The translations under genes were made by a program, and so were the position numbers. A DNA stretch of 64,000 nt from Janthinobacterium sp. ROICE36 (lineage in GTDB: Bacteria > Pseudomonadota > Gammaproteobacteria > Burkholderiales > Burkholderiaceae_D), in assembly GCF_002869965.1 (NCBI RefSeq), contig NZ_PEBS01000008.1, positions 58,815-122,814 of the forward strand, given 5' to 3'. Positions 1 through 8,029 of this stretch are shown in pieces. How positions within the stretch are numbered: position 1 is the first letter of the stretch; each line of letters begins with the position of its first letter. Under the pieces are notes generated by a model. It made no database searches, was not told the origin of the DNA, and worked only from the letters and a program-made list of their open reading frames with translations.

Positions 1-75
1 ACCCTGTTCCACATCGGGTTCCGGCAATGGACGGCCACCCGTTTCGGCAAGGTCGCCTGCTTCTTTGTCAGACAT
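1..75 (-). CDS. pqiB: PqiB-like MCE-family protein, N-terminal fragment (runs off the left edge)
   Basis: Only the first 25 codons are inside the window, starting MSDKEAGDLAETGGRPLPEP. The ATG lies at 73-75 and overlaps the last bases of pqiA (stop at 68-70), which suggests translational coupling. PqiB proteins are MCE-domain proteins anchored in the inner membrane that span the periplasm and are thought to move lipids between membranes; they are normally encoded straight after PqiA. The call rests on this position and the polar acidic N-terminus. The MCE domains themselves are outside the window, so the family is inferred. Confidence 0.6.
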   Translation of the reverse strand, partial: MSDKEAGDLAETGGRPLPEPDVEQG

Positions 76-1423
76 GCTGTTCTCCAATCACTGTATTGTT
101 TCCGGTATTTGCCACCACCACGGGTTCTTCCTCTCCCGGCACCTGCTCATCGACGGGGTCCCAGATCAGGCGCGGATCAAACTGCATCGCCGCCAGCATG
201 GTCAGCACCACCACGGCGCCGAAGGCCAGCGCGCCGGGGCCTGCCGTGATCACGGCCAGCGACTTGAAACGCACCAGCGCGACCGTCAGGGTAACGACAA
301 AGATGTCGAGCATGGACCAGCGGCCGATGAATTCGACCATGCGGTACAAGATGGTGCGCTGGCGCGGCCGCCAGCGCGAACGCCGCTGCGCGGTAAAGGC
401 CAGCAGCGCCAGCACGCCCAGCTTGAGCATGGGCACGACCACGCTGGCGATGAAAATGATGATGGCCAGGCCTTTCGAGCCGCTGGTCCAGAACAGCACC
501 ACGCCGCTCATGATGGTGTCATTTTGCGCGCCAAACAGCGTGTACGTGACCATCACGGGCAGCAGGTTGGCGGGAATGTAGAGGATCATGGCGGCGATCA
601 GCAAGGCCCAGGTGCGGTTGATGCTGTCCGGTTTGCGTACGTGCAGGGCCGTGCCGCAGCGCACGCACGCCAGGTGCTTGCCCTTGCCCAGAGGCGGCGC
701 CACCAAGCCGCAAGCGTGACAGGGCACCACCTTCTCGCCGGGCGCGAAGGCCTTGTAGCGGATGCCGGGCAGCGCTTGACGGGTCAGGTCGTCGCCCAGG
801 TTCCACAGGGCCTTGGGATCGAACGAAACGACGATGGCCAGCATCAGGGTCAGCGCGCCAAACGCGAACAGGCCCGGTTGCGGCAGCACCGTGGCAAGGC
901 TGGTCATCTTCACGACGGTGATCAGGATGCCGATCATCAGCACCTCGGTCATGCCCCACTCGCGCGCCGTCTGCACGGCGCGCAGCACGCGGTTAAAGCC
1001 GGGCACCTTGACGCCGCCACGCAGGCCCAGCGCCACATACAGCAGGGAGCCCAGTTCGATGGCCGGGAAGAGGATGGTAAACAGGAACACCATGGTCGCC
1101 ACCACCTGCATCTGCTCGGACCACAGCACGCGGATGGCGCCGAGCAGGGTGGCGCTGGAAGTGAGACCATTGACGTCGAGTTCGACGATGGGAAAAAACT
1201 GCGCGATCAGGAAGACCAGGGCGGCGCCCAGGGTCAGGGCAACCACCTTGGTCAGTTCGGCCGATGCGCCTCGCGCGTGGGCAGCCCGGTATAGCACCGA
1301 GCGGCAACGCAGGCAGCGCGCCTTCTCGCGGGGGCGCAGCGGACGTTTGCGGTACAGCACGCCGCAGTCGTGACAACTAATCAGCTCGTATCGGTGCACA
1401 GTGTGAAGTTTGCCGGCGCGCAA
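68..1423 (-). CDS. pqiA: Paraquat-inducible protein A (PqiA), integral membrane protein
   Basis: A 451-residue polytopic membrane protein with the two-fold repeat typical of PqiA. Each half begins with a pair of CxxC zinc-ribbon motifs (C17/C20 and C37/C40; CHAC and CVRC near residues 230-255) followed by about four hydrophobic segments. PqiA works with PqiB and PqiC in envelope lipid homeostasis and is stress-inducible in E. coli. The frame opens with a TTG at 1423 without a clear ribosome binding site. A GTG eight codons downstream is an alternative start and does not affect the first CxxC. The gene overlaps pqiB by 8 bases and is unrelated to the nucleotide catabolism that follows. Confidence 0.88.
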   Translation of the reverse strand: MRAGKLHTVHRYELISCHDCGVLYRKRPLRPREKARCLRCRSVLYRAAHARGASAELTKVVALTLGAALVFLIAQFFPIVELDVNGLTSSATLLGAIRVLWSEQMQVVATMVFLFTILFPAIELGSLLYVALGLRGGVKVPGFNRVLRAVQTAREWGMTEVLMIGILITVVKMTSLATVLPQPGLFAFGALTLMLAIVVSFDPKALWNLGDDLTRQALPGIRYKAFAPGEKVVPCHACGLVAPPLGKGKHLACVRCGTALHVRKPDSINRTWALLIAAMILYIPANLLPVMVTYTLFGAQNDTIMSGVVLFWTSGSKGLAIIIFIASVVVPMLKLGVLALLAFTAQRRSRWRPRQRTILYRMVEFIGRWSMLDIFVVTLTVALVRFKSLAVITAGPGALAFGAVVVLTMLAAMQFDPRLIWDPVDEQVPGEEEPVVVANTGNNTVIGEQHV

Positions 1424-1491
1424 GCCCGACTATCCCATATTAATGCTAGCAATCATGACAGAGTTGGCATTTTCCTGCACCGTGGCACTAT

Positions 1492-2844
1492 TTATTGTTG
1501 AGCGCCCAATAAGGCCTCGACCGCCCGGCCAATTTGCAGCACCCTGACATCCGCGTCCGCCAGGCCGCAAACGCCCAGTCCCACGGGCAATACGCCCTCG
1601 GCGTGGCAGGGCAGCGACAGCGCGCAGCCATTGAGAAAGTTGATCACGCTGGCATTGCGCAACACCAGGCCATTCGTGGCGAAGAAGGTGGCGTCGTCCG
1701 CTTCCAGCGGGGCGACTTCCGGTGCGAGAATAGCCACGCTGGGCATCAGCCACGCGTCGTATGGCGCCAGACGCCGCTCGGCAACGGCGATCAGGCGCGC
1801 GCGCGCATCGAGCAAGTCGAGGTAGTCCGCCGCGCCCTGCTGCTGGCCACGGCGGATGCGCGCCGCCACGCGCTGGTCGTATTGCGCGCCCTTCTCTTCA
1901 AGCAACACCCTGTGCCAGTGCCACGCTTCCGCCGCCACCAGGCCACCACCGCCATTGATACCCGGCAGCTCCAGCAATTCGGGGAAATCGAACTGCTCTA
2001 CCCAGGCGCCAGCTTGCCGCAGCTTGTCCAGCGCGGCATCGAAAGCCTGCTGCACCTGCGGCTCCAGGTGCGTGCCGACGTAGTCAAGGGTAAAACCGAA
2101 GCGCAAGCCTTTCAGGGCTGGCGCCTGCGCGCCGATGTCATGGCCAGACAGCGCTGCGTACAGAATGGCGCAGCAATCGACGCTGTGGGCAATGGGCCCG
2201 GCCGAGTCGAGAGAGCGCGACAAAGGCAGCGCGCCGGCCAGCGACACGGAAGCGGCCGTCGGCTTGAACCCGGTCAAACCGCAAAAGGCGGACGGGATGC
2301 GGATCGAGCCGCCCGTGTCCGTGCCCAGCGCGCCGGCCGCCATCGTCAAGGCCACCGTCACGGCGCCGCCCGAGGTGGAGCCGCCCGCCACGCGTGCGCG
2401 GTCGTGCGGGTTGCGCGGCGTGCCGTAATGGGGATTCAAGCCCAGGCCGGAAAACGCGAATTCGCTCATGTTGGTGCGACCCAGCAGGATGGCGCCGGCC
2501 GCGCGCAGGCGCGCCACGGCACCGGCATCCGCATCGGCGGGCGGCGTGTCGGCCATCGCCAGCGAGGCGGCGCTGCTGACCTGCCCCCTGACGTCGAACA
2601 AGTCCTTGATCGAGATGGGTACGCCGGCCAGTGGCGAAGGCACCCAGCCGGCCGCGCGCGCAGCGTCGCTGGCACGCGCCTCCATCAGCGCCTGTTCGCC
2701 ATCGAGGCTGACATAGGCATGGCCGCCCTGCACCCGGTGCGCCTCGGCGCGTGCCAGCATGCGCTGCGTCAGTTCCACGCTGGTGATGCGGCCGGCGGCC
2801 AGGTCGGCCGCCAGTTCGCGGATGGTCTTGCTCAGCTTGCTCAT
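1492..2844 (-). CDS. Amidase signature family enzyme
   Basis: 450 residues. The amidase Ser-cisSer-Lys triad is visible: Lys80 in ISIKD, the GGSTSGG loop at 154-160, and the nucleophile Ser180 in GTDTGGSIR. Members hydrolyse C-N bonds of amides, ureides or allophanate, or act as GatA. This is unlikely to be GatA because gatB and gatC are absent and its partners are a DUF2848 gene and a transporter. The frame extends upstream to 2943, but the ATG at 2844 has an AAGGAT site ahead of it and starts four bases after the DUF2848 stop, so it was chosen. Last gene of a five-gene minus-strand operon. The substrate cannot be read from sequence; a small amide or ureide fits the context. Confidence 0.85.
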   Translation of the reverse strand: MSKLSKTIRELAADLAAGRITSVELTQRMLARAEAHRVQGGHAYVSLDGEQALMEARASDAARAAGWVPSPLAGVPISIKDLFDVRGQVSSAASLAMADTPPADADAGAVARLRAAGAILLGRTNMSEFAFSGLGLNPHYGTPRNPHDRARVAGGSTSGGAVTVALTMAAGALGTDTGGSIRIPSAFCGLTGFKPTAASVSLAGALPLSRSLDSAGPIAHSVDCCAILYAALSGHDIGAQAPALKGLRFGFTLDYVGTHLEPQVQQAFDAALDKLRQAGAWVEQFDFPELLELPGINGGGGLVAAEAWHWHRVLLEEKGAQYDQRVAARIRRGQQQGAADYLDLLDARARLIAVAERRLAPYDAWLMPSVAILAPEVAPLEADDATFFATNGLVLRNASVINFLNGCALSLPCHAEGVLPVGLGVCGLADADVRVLQIGRAVEALLGAQQ

Positions 2845-2848
2845 TGTC

Positions 2849-3526
2849 TTATCCTTCCACGGGCAGGGTTTGCACGGCATAGCGGTGCTGCAGGCGGCGC
2901 TGCAAGGCTGGATCATACAGCTCCAACTCGAACGCGTCGCCATGGCCCATCTCGCCGATGATCGGCTGCGTGCCGCAGAACATGGCGCTGCCCACGGGCA
3001 GGGTCGCTTGCCCCGTGTAGCGCAGGATCAGCTCTTGCGGCGACAGCATGCGGGTCACGGGGCCGTCCTGGTACAGGGCAGGCACGCCATCGCGCTCGCG
3101 CCAGGAACGCATCTGCAGCTGATCCCAGTGGCCGGCCACGTCGGCATAGCGCCACAGGGTATCGCCCACGGGCTTGCCGCACATCTGCTTGGACACCGTC
3201 ACGCCATAGCTTTCCAGCTTGCGGTCCGTATGGTCGGAACCTATCCCCACCAGCAAGCCGTATTCGGTGGAAAACAGCACGAATTCGGCCTCGCCGGACG
3301 AATCCGTGCCCGGCACTTCGATGGCGGCATCGCTGGACAGCAGCGCCGCCGCCACGCGGTAAAACGTCGGCACGCTTTTCGGTCGCGCCACGCCGATGGC
3401 TTCCAGTTCGGCGATATGGTGTTCGACCATCGCCATGTCGCGGCCCGTCCAGCCGGCGATGATGAGGTGATCGATGTCGAAGGTAACGGGGCCGTGGCCT
3501 GCCAGTTGAAAACGCAATGTCGTCAT
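2849..3526 (-). CDS. DUF2848 family protein
   Basis: 225 residues from an ATG at 3526 preceded by GAGGAA. The sequence resembles DUF2848 proteins, with GxGSDHTDR near the middle and a C-terminal GSAMFCGTQPIIGEMGHG stretch that recalls fumarylacetoacetase-like folds. No biochemical role is established to my knowledge. It sits between the transporter (4-base gap) and the amidase (4-base gap), so all three are almost certainly translated from one mRNA and act on the same compound. The conserved Asp, His and Glu residues suggest a metal-dependent hydrolase or lyase, but that is inference. No signal peptide; cytoplasmic. Confidence 0.75.
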   Translation of the reverse strand: MTTLRFQLAGHGPVTFDIDHLIIAGWTGRDMAMVEHHIAELEAIGVARPKSVPTFYRVAAALLSSDAAIEVPGTDSSGEAEFVLFSTEYGLLVGIGSDHTDRKLESYGVTVSKQMCGKPVGDTLWRYADVAGHWDQLQMRSWRERDGVPALYQDGPVTRMLSPQELILRYTGQATLPVGSAMFCGTQPIIGEMGHGDAFELELYDPALQRRLQHRYAVQTLPVEG

Positions 3527-3530
3527 GATG

Positions 3531-4865
3531 TTATTCCTCAAGGGGGCTGCGGCCTGTTTCGCGCGCCGCAAAGACTGCCGCGCCGGTGTTCAAGAGAGCT
3601 ACCGCCACATATAGCGAGACGGCCATGGTGCTGTTGTACGAGCGGTACAGGCTGGCGATGACGAGGGGCGCGAAGCCGCCGCCGATGACGCCGGCCAGGG
3701 TGTAGGCCAGCGAGGACCCCGCATAGCGCACCTTGGTGGGGAATTGCTCGATGACGAAAGCCGCTTGCGGGCCATACATGATGGCGTGGATGACCAGACC
3801 CACGACGACGGCCGTGACGATGGCGGCAGGGCTGGCCGTATCCAACAAGGTGAAGAAGGCAAACGCCCATACGAGACCCAGGATGGCGCCCAGCGCATAC
3901 ACGGGGCGACGGCCAATCTTGTCCGACAGGGCGCCAAACAAGGGCACCGACAGCGCATTGCAAGCCGTGCCGATCATGATGGCGGTAAGCGCCAGGGTCG
4001 AGGACAGGTGCAGCACGGTGGTCACATAGGTGAGGGTGAACACCACCACCAGCGCATACAGCACGTCCGAGCCGATGCGCACGCCGCCGGCGATCAACAG
4101 ACGGCGCCAATAGATGCGCAGCACGTCGCCGATCGGCGCTTCGGCCTTCGCATCCTGCTGGTCAAGCTCCTTGAACAGCGGGGTTTCCTCGATGCCGCTG
4201 CGTATCCACATGCCGAAGGCCACCAGCAGCAGGCTGGCGATGAATGGCATGCGCCAGCCCCAGTCCATGAACGCCTCATGCGGCAGCAGATAGGTGATCA
4301 GGCCGATGCAGCCCGTCGCCAGCAGGGTGCCGAACGACGGCCCCACCTGCGTCCACGAGGCGTTGCGTCCACGCTTGTCGGGCGCGCCGTGTTCGACGGA
4401 GATCAGCACGGCGCCTGCCCATTCGCCACCCAGCGCGATGCCCTGCACGAAGCGCAGCGCCACCAGCAGGACCGGGCTCCAGATGCCGGCCGTGGCATAT
4501 GTGGGCAAGAGGCCCATCAGGCCCGTCGTCACGCCCATCAGCATCAGGGTAACCACCAGCACCCAGCGGCGTCCCAGCTTGTCGCCCAGGTGGCCGAAGA
4601 TCACGCCGCCGATGGGGCGCGAGATATAACCGACCGCATACGTGGAAAAGGCCAGGATGGTGCCCGTTAGCGGATCGAATGAGGGGAAGAACAGATGGTT
4701 GAAGATCAGGGCGGCCATGGTGTTGTAGACGGTGAAGTCATACCATTCCAGGGTCGTGCCAACCATGCTGGCCGTGGCCAGGCGGCCCGTCTTGGGTTTT
4801 TCGGCCGGTGCGTCCGCGTGCGCGCTGATGTGCGTACGACCTTGCGCGTTGGTGTGTGTAGTCAT
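3531..4865 (-). CDS. MFS transporter, metabolite:H+ symporter (MHS) family
   Basis: 444 residues with twelve predicted membrane helices. The MFS loop 2-3 signature GHLGDKLGRR is at 91-100. The N-terminal block TTLEWYDFTVYNTMAALIFN and the FVQGIALGGEWAGA stretch are typical of the MHS subfamily (KgtP, ShiA, ProP). Such proteins use the proton gradient to import organic acids or small zwitterions. It is co-transcribed with a DUF2848 protein and an amidase, so it probably imports their substrate. The ATG at 4865 is preceded by GAGAGAGG. A GC-rich inverted repeat (4900-4924) lies just upstream in the intercistronic gap. Confidence 0.88.
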   Translation of the reverse strand: MTTHTNAQGRTHISAHADAPAEKPKTGRLATASMVGTTLEWYDFTVYNTMAALIFNHLFFPSFDPLTGTILAFSTYAVGYISRPIGGVIFGHLGDKLGRRWVLVVTLMLMGVTTGLMGLLPTYATAGIWSPVLLVALRFVQGIALGGEWAGAVLISVEHGAPDKRGRNASWTQVGPSFGTLLATGCIGLITYLLPHEAFMDWGWRMPFIASLLLVAFGMWIRSGIEETPLFKELDQQDAKAEAPIGDVLRIYWRRLLIAGGVRIGSDVLYALVVVFTLTYVTTVLHLSSTLALTAIMIGTACNALSVPLFGALSDKIGRRPVYALGAILGLVWAFAFFTLLDTASPAAIVTAVVVGLVIHAIMYGPQAAFVIEQFPTKVRYAGSSLAYTLAGVIGGGFAPLVIASLYRSYNSTMAVSLYVAVALLNTGAAVFAARETGRSPLEE

Positions 4866-4899
4866 TGTCTACCTCTCTCGTCAGTTTTTTTTCAGGCCC

Positions 4900-4924
4900 G
4901 GCGCAGGATGCTATGCCCTGCGCC
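4900..4924. repeat. Intercistronic hairpin
   Basis: GGCGCAGG and CCTGCGCC form a perfect 8-bp stem with a 9-base loop, between the barrel-protein gene (stop 4974) and the transporter gene (start 4865). On the minus-strand transcript it is followed by an A-run, not a U-run, so it is more likely an mRNA-stabilising or processing hairpin than a terminator. Confidence 0.5.
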
Positions 4925-4973
4925 GTGGCCCGTGTCTCGTGTTATCCGTGCCGGCAAGATGCGCGTGCCCGCC

Positions 4974-5648
4974 TCAGGCGGCGTGCAGGTCCGCCTCGCG
5001 CAGTTGCCAGGACAGCTGCAAGATGGCCGCCTGTTTCCCGTCGAGCCCCAGTGCCGCGCTGGCGGCATTGGCGGCCGCCACGGCGGCGCTTTCGGACGAG
5101 GCATCGATCAGGAAGATCGGATCGAGCACGCGCCCCTCCTTCTGTTCCGCCGGCAGGGGGCTGGACAGCTTCGCGTCGGGCGTCAGCAAGCGCGTGGCAA
5201 TCACGCCGTCGATCTGCAGCAATGTCGTCCCCAGCGCCGCCAGGCCAGCTACCGCCTGCGCGTCCTGGCCGATGGCTTGCCCCCCCAGGCGCAGCACGGC
5301 CAGCCAGGCGCCCGTGCCCATGCCCGTTTCCGCCTCGATGGCGCAGACGCGGCGCATCGGGTCGAGCATGCGCTGCAGATTCGTCACCGACCATGGCGTC
5401 TGCTGGCCGAAGGCCTTGAAGTAGTCTGGTGTCTGGAAGGCGCCCAGCGAGTCGGTGCGGTACAGGCCCAGGTATTTACGCGGACCGCGCACGCGCTGAT
5501 AGCGCGTGCCGCTGACAAAACCGGGAATGCGCACGCGCTCTTCCACATGTTCGCGGTCGTACCAGCGGTTGAAATCGAGTTCGTGCTCCGGGTCGGCGCT
5601 GGTCCAGACAAACAGGATGCCGGGCAAAGTGGTGGTGGACGTCGTCAT
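4974..5648 (-). CDS. Duplicated dimeric alpha/beta-barrel (EthD/DUF4286-like) protein
   Basis: 224 residues from an ATG at 5648. An upstream in-frame ATG at 5681 lacks a ribosome site. The first half carries a DFNRWYDREHVEERVRIPGF stretch, the classic pattern of EthD-like ferredoxin-fold barrels (W-Y/H-N-H..R.PG). The second half looks like a degenerate repeat of the same fold. Such proteins are small-molecule binding or cofactor-free enzymes that accompany catabolic operons. It lies between the LysR gene and the transporter gene on the same strand. No signal peptide. The exact role is unknown. Confidence 0.65.
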   Translation of the reverse strand: MTTSTTTLPGILFVWTSADPEHELDFNRWYDREHVEERVRIPGFVSGTRYQRVRGPRKYLGLYRTDSLGAFQTPDYFKAFGQQTPWSVTNLQRMLDPMRRVCAIEAETGMGTGAWLAVLRLGGQAIGQDAQAVAGLAALGTTLLQIDGVIATRLLTPDAKLSSPLPAEQKEGRVLDPIFLIDASSESAAVAAANAASAALGLDGKQAAILQLSWQLREADLHAA

Positions 5649-5780
5649 GATGGTTCCGTTTGCGTTGTAAGTGGGTGCCAACCCAGAATAGGTGGCACGC
5701 CATCACTTGGCAAACGGGTTATTCTGAACGCGACTGATAAGTTTTTCTTGTGGGTCGCGGTGACAACGGCAATTTAATTG

Positions 5781-6707
5781 TCACGTGCGCGCACCGGCGC
5801 CATATTCCTCGCCCAAGCCCACGGTAAACCTGGCCGCTTCCTCGCACGCCAGCATGGCCACCAGCTGGATCGCCTCCGTGGTGATGTCTTCGCTGTAGCT
5901 GATGACGATGCGCTGCGGTGCCAGGGCGCTGGCGCAGGGTATCAGGGCGATGTTGCCCTGCTCGATTTCCTCGCGCAGGGGCGCCAGCGGCAGCACGGCG
6001 ATGCCGAAGCCCTCTTTTACCAGGCGCACGATGGCGGAGATCGAGCTGACGCAGTGCACCCTGCCCAACTGCACGCCCTCGTCTTGGCACAGCGCCTTCA
6101 ATGCGGAATGCGGCTGCGAGCCACGGTTCATGGTGATGATCGGGTGTTGCGCCAGTTGCGCCACCGTGAACGGCACACCCGTGTCGGGCCAGTCGGCCTT
6201 TCTGCCCGCCCAGCCCATGGCGATGGCGCCGCTGCCCGTGCTGCGGATATGGTCGCCCGTCAGCATGTCCGTCTGCAGCGCGATATCGAGCTCGCCCTGC
6301 CGCAGCTGTTCGTGCAGGCGGCGCGTCGATTCCGACGTCAATTGAATCTCGATGCCCGGATAGCGCTCCTGCACGCGCTGCAGGAACGGGATCAGCCAGG
6401 TATGCACGATGGTTTCGATGACGCCGATGCGCACCTCGCCCGTGATCTGCGCGGGCGAGGAATTGGCCGCATACATATCGCGGCACAGTTCCAGCATGCG
6501 TTCGGCGTACAAGAGCAGGTTGCGCCCGGCGAAAGTCAGGCGAATTTCACGCGCGTCGCGGTCGAACAAACGCTTGCCGAAATCCTGCTCCAGCGAGGCG
6601 ATGCGGTTGGAAATGGCCGCCTGCGTGATATGCAGCTTGTCGGCCGCCGTGCGGAAGCTGCCCAGCCGCGCAGCCCAGACAAACGCTTCGAGAAAACGGG
6701 TATTCAA
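5781..6707 (-). CDS. LysR-family transcriptional regulator
   Basis: 308 residues. The N-terminal winged HTH (about residues 1-60: FVWAARLGSFRTAADKLHIT, AISNRIASLE) is followed by a LysR substrate-binding domain. It opens with a TTG codon (6705-6707), with GAAGAG upstream. Unusually for LysR regulators it is co-directional with, and upstream of, its likely target operon (genes 5648-1492) rather than divergent, so it may be co-transcribed with it. The 132-base gap to the next gene could hold an internal promoter. The effector is probably the substrate of the amidase pathway. Confidence 0.88.
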   Translation of the reverse strand: MNTRFLEAFVWAARLGSFRTAADKLHITQAAISNRIASLEQDFGKRLFDRDAREIRLTFAGRNLLLYAERMLELCRDMYAANSSPAQITGEVRIGVIETIVHTWLIPFLQRVQERYPGIEIQLTSESTRRLHEQLRQGELDIALQTDMLTGDHIRSTGSGAIAMGWAGRKADWPDTGVPFTVAQLAQHPIITMNRGSQPHSALKALCQDEGVQLGRVHCVSSISAIVRLVKEGFGIAVLPLAPLREEIEQGNIALIPCASALAPQRIVISYSEDITTEAIQLVAMLACEEAARFTVGLGEEYGAGART

Positions 6708-6793
6708 TTTGGCTCTTCAATCAATGGGGACTCTTCTTCACAATTTCATGTCCGTCCCATTGTAAGCCAAAGCGCCCGGCCCTATTTTTCGCT

Positions 6794-8029
6794 TTATTTC
6801 TCGCCCAGGAAGTCCAGCAGGGTCAGTGCGACGATCTTGCTGGCCTTGCGCAAGTCGTCCAGCGCCAGGCGCTCATCGGCCTTCTTCGCGTTCGACTCGG
6901 GCACCGTGCGCGGGCCGGCGCCATACAGCACGGCAGGGATACCCCGTTCACCATACAGGCGCGCATCCGCATACAGGGGCGTGCCGACGGCGGGAATCGT
7001 CTCGCCCAGAATCGCTTGCGCATTCTTTTGCAGGCTCACGACCAGCTGCTCGGAGCCGGGCAAGGGCCGCAGCGCGTGCGACAGCAGCAGGCGGCGGATC
7101 TCGATGCGGATGCCAGGTTCGCCCCGCACGGCGTCTTCGATCAGCGCGCGCACCTGCGCTTCCACCGCCACCGGGTCTTCTTCCGGGATCATGCGGCGAT
7201 CCATCTTCATGACCACCTTGCCCGGCACCACATTGGTATTCGTGCCACCATCGATACGCCCCACCAGCATGGTGGGCGAGTCGATGCCGGCCACTTTGGA
7301 CTTGATCTTTTTCAGCTCCGGCAACTGGCCATAGATGGCGTTGAGGATCTTGTTGGCCGCCTGCAGGGCATCATGCCCCGTCTCCGGCATGGAACCGTGG
7401 CCCGACTTGCCGTGCACGGTGATTTCCAGCTGCAGGCAGGCGTTGTGCGCGGTGACGATGCCGTAGCTGAAACCGGCGGCAATGACGAAATCGGGCTTCG
7501 TCAGATTTTGCTCCAGCAGCCAGCCCGGTCCCAGCAAGCCGCCGAATTCTTCGTCATACGTAAAGTGCAGTTCCAGCTGGCCTTTCAAGGGAACACCCAG
7601 CGCTTCGAGCGCGCGCACGGCAAATACATAGGTGGCGAAATCGCCTTTTGAGACGGCCGTCGCGCGGCCATACATATAGCCGCCGTCGATCTGGCCGCCA
7701 TACGGCGGATAGGTCCAGTTATCGCCAGGCGGCACCACGTCGCCATGCGCATTCAGCGCCACCGTCGGCCCGCCCGCCGCATACGGCCGGCGCACGATCA
7801 GGTTGGTGATGCTCTGCATGCCGTACGCTTGCACCTGATCGTTTGGGACCGCGTGTTTTTCCGCCTGCCAGCCATATGCCTGCAACAGCTGCGCCACCAG
7901 CTCCGCATGGGGCGCGTTGTTGCCGGGTGGCGTATCCGTCGGCTGCTGCACCACCTTCTGTAAGAATGCCACTTCCTCGTCGAAGTGATCGTCGATCCAG
8001 GCCGTGAGCCGTTCTGCGTGCCTTGTCAT
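6794..8029 (-). CDS. M20-family hydrolase with altered metal-binding motifs
   Basis: 411 residues with M20/ArgE/DapE architecture: NAHGDVVPP carries the first metal pair, TYDEEFGG the catalytic Glu pair, and GKSGHGSMPE the start of the dimerisation lid. Other canonical ligands are changed. The GRGxxDxKG block reads GRATAVSKGD, so the bridging Asp is displaced. The Glu/Asp of the GEP block is absent (AAGFSYG). The C-terminal HxxDE His is Lys (NAKKADE). A related subfamily with AVSKSDF is known to me, so part of this may be family-specific. Its ATG overlaps the puuD stop (ATGA), so it is translated with urate hydroxylase. A role in ureide hydrolysis is plausible but unproven. Confidence 0.75.
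   Translation of the reverse strand: MTRHAERLTAWIDDHFDEEVAFLQKVVQQPTDTPPGNNAPHAELVAQLLQAYGWQAEKHAVPNDQVQAYGMQSITNLIVRRPYAAGGPTVALNAHGDVVPPGDNWTYPPYGGQIDGGYMYGRATAVSKGDFATYVFAVRALEALGVPLKGQLELHFTYDEEFGGLLGPGWLLEQNLTKPDFVIAAGFSYGIVTAHNACLQLEITVHGKSGHGSMPETGHDALQAANKILNAIYGQLPELKKIKSKVAGIDSPTMLVGRIDGGTNTNVVPGKVVMKMDRRMIPEEDPVAVEAQVRALIEDAVRGEPGIRIEIRRLLLSHALRPLPGSEQLVVSLQKNAQAILGETIPAVGTPLYADARLYGERGIPAVLYGAGPRTVPESNAKKADERLALDDLRKASKIVALTLLDFLGEK

Noticed and set aside
1492..2844. Glutamyl-tRNA amidotransferase subunit GatA
   Set aside because: The amidase triad is shared, but gatB and gatC are absent and the gene belongs to a transporter/DUF2848 operon.
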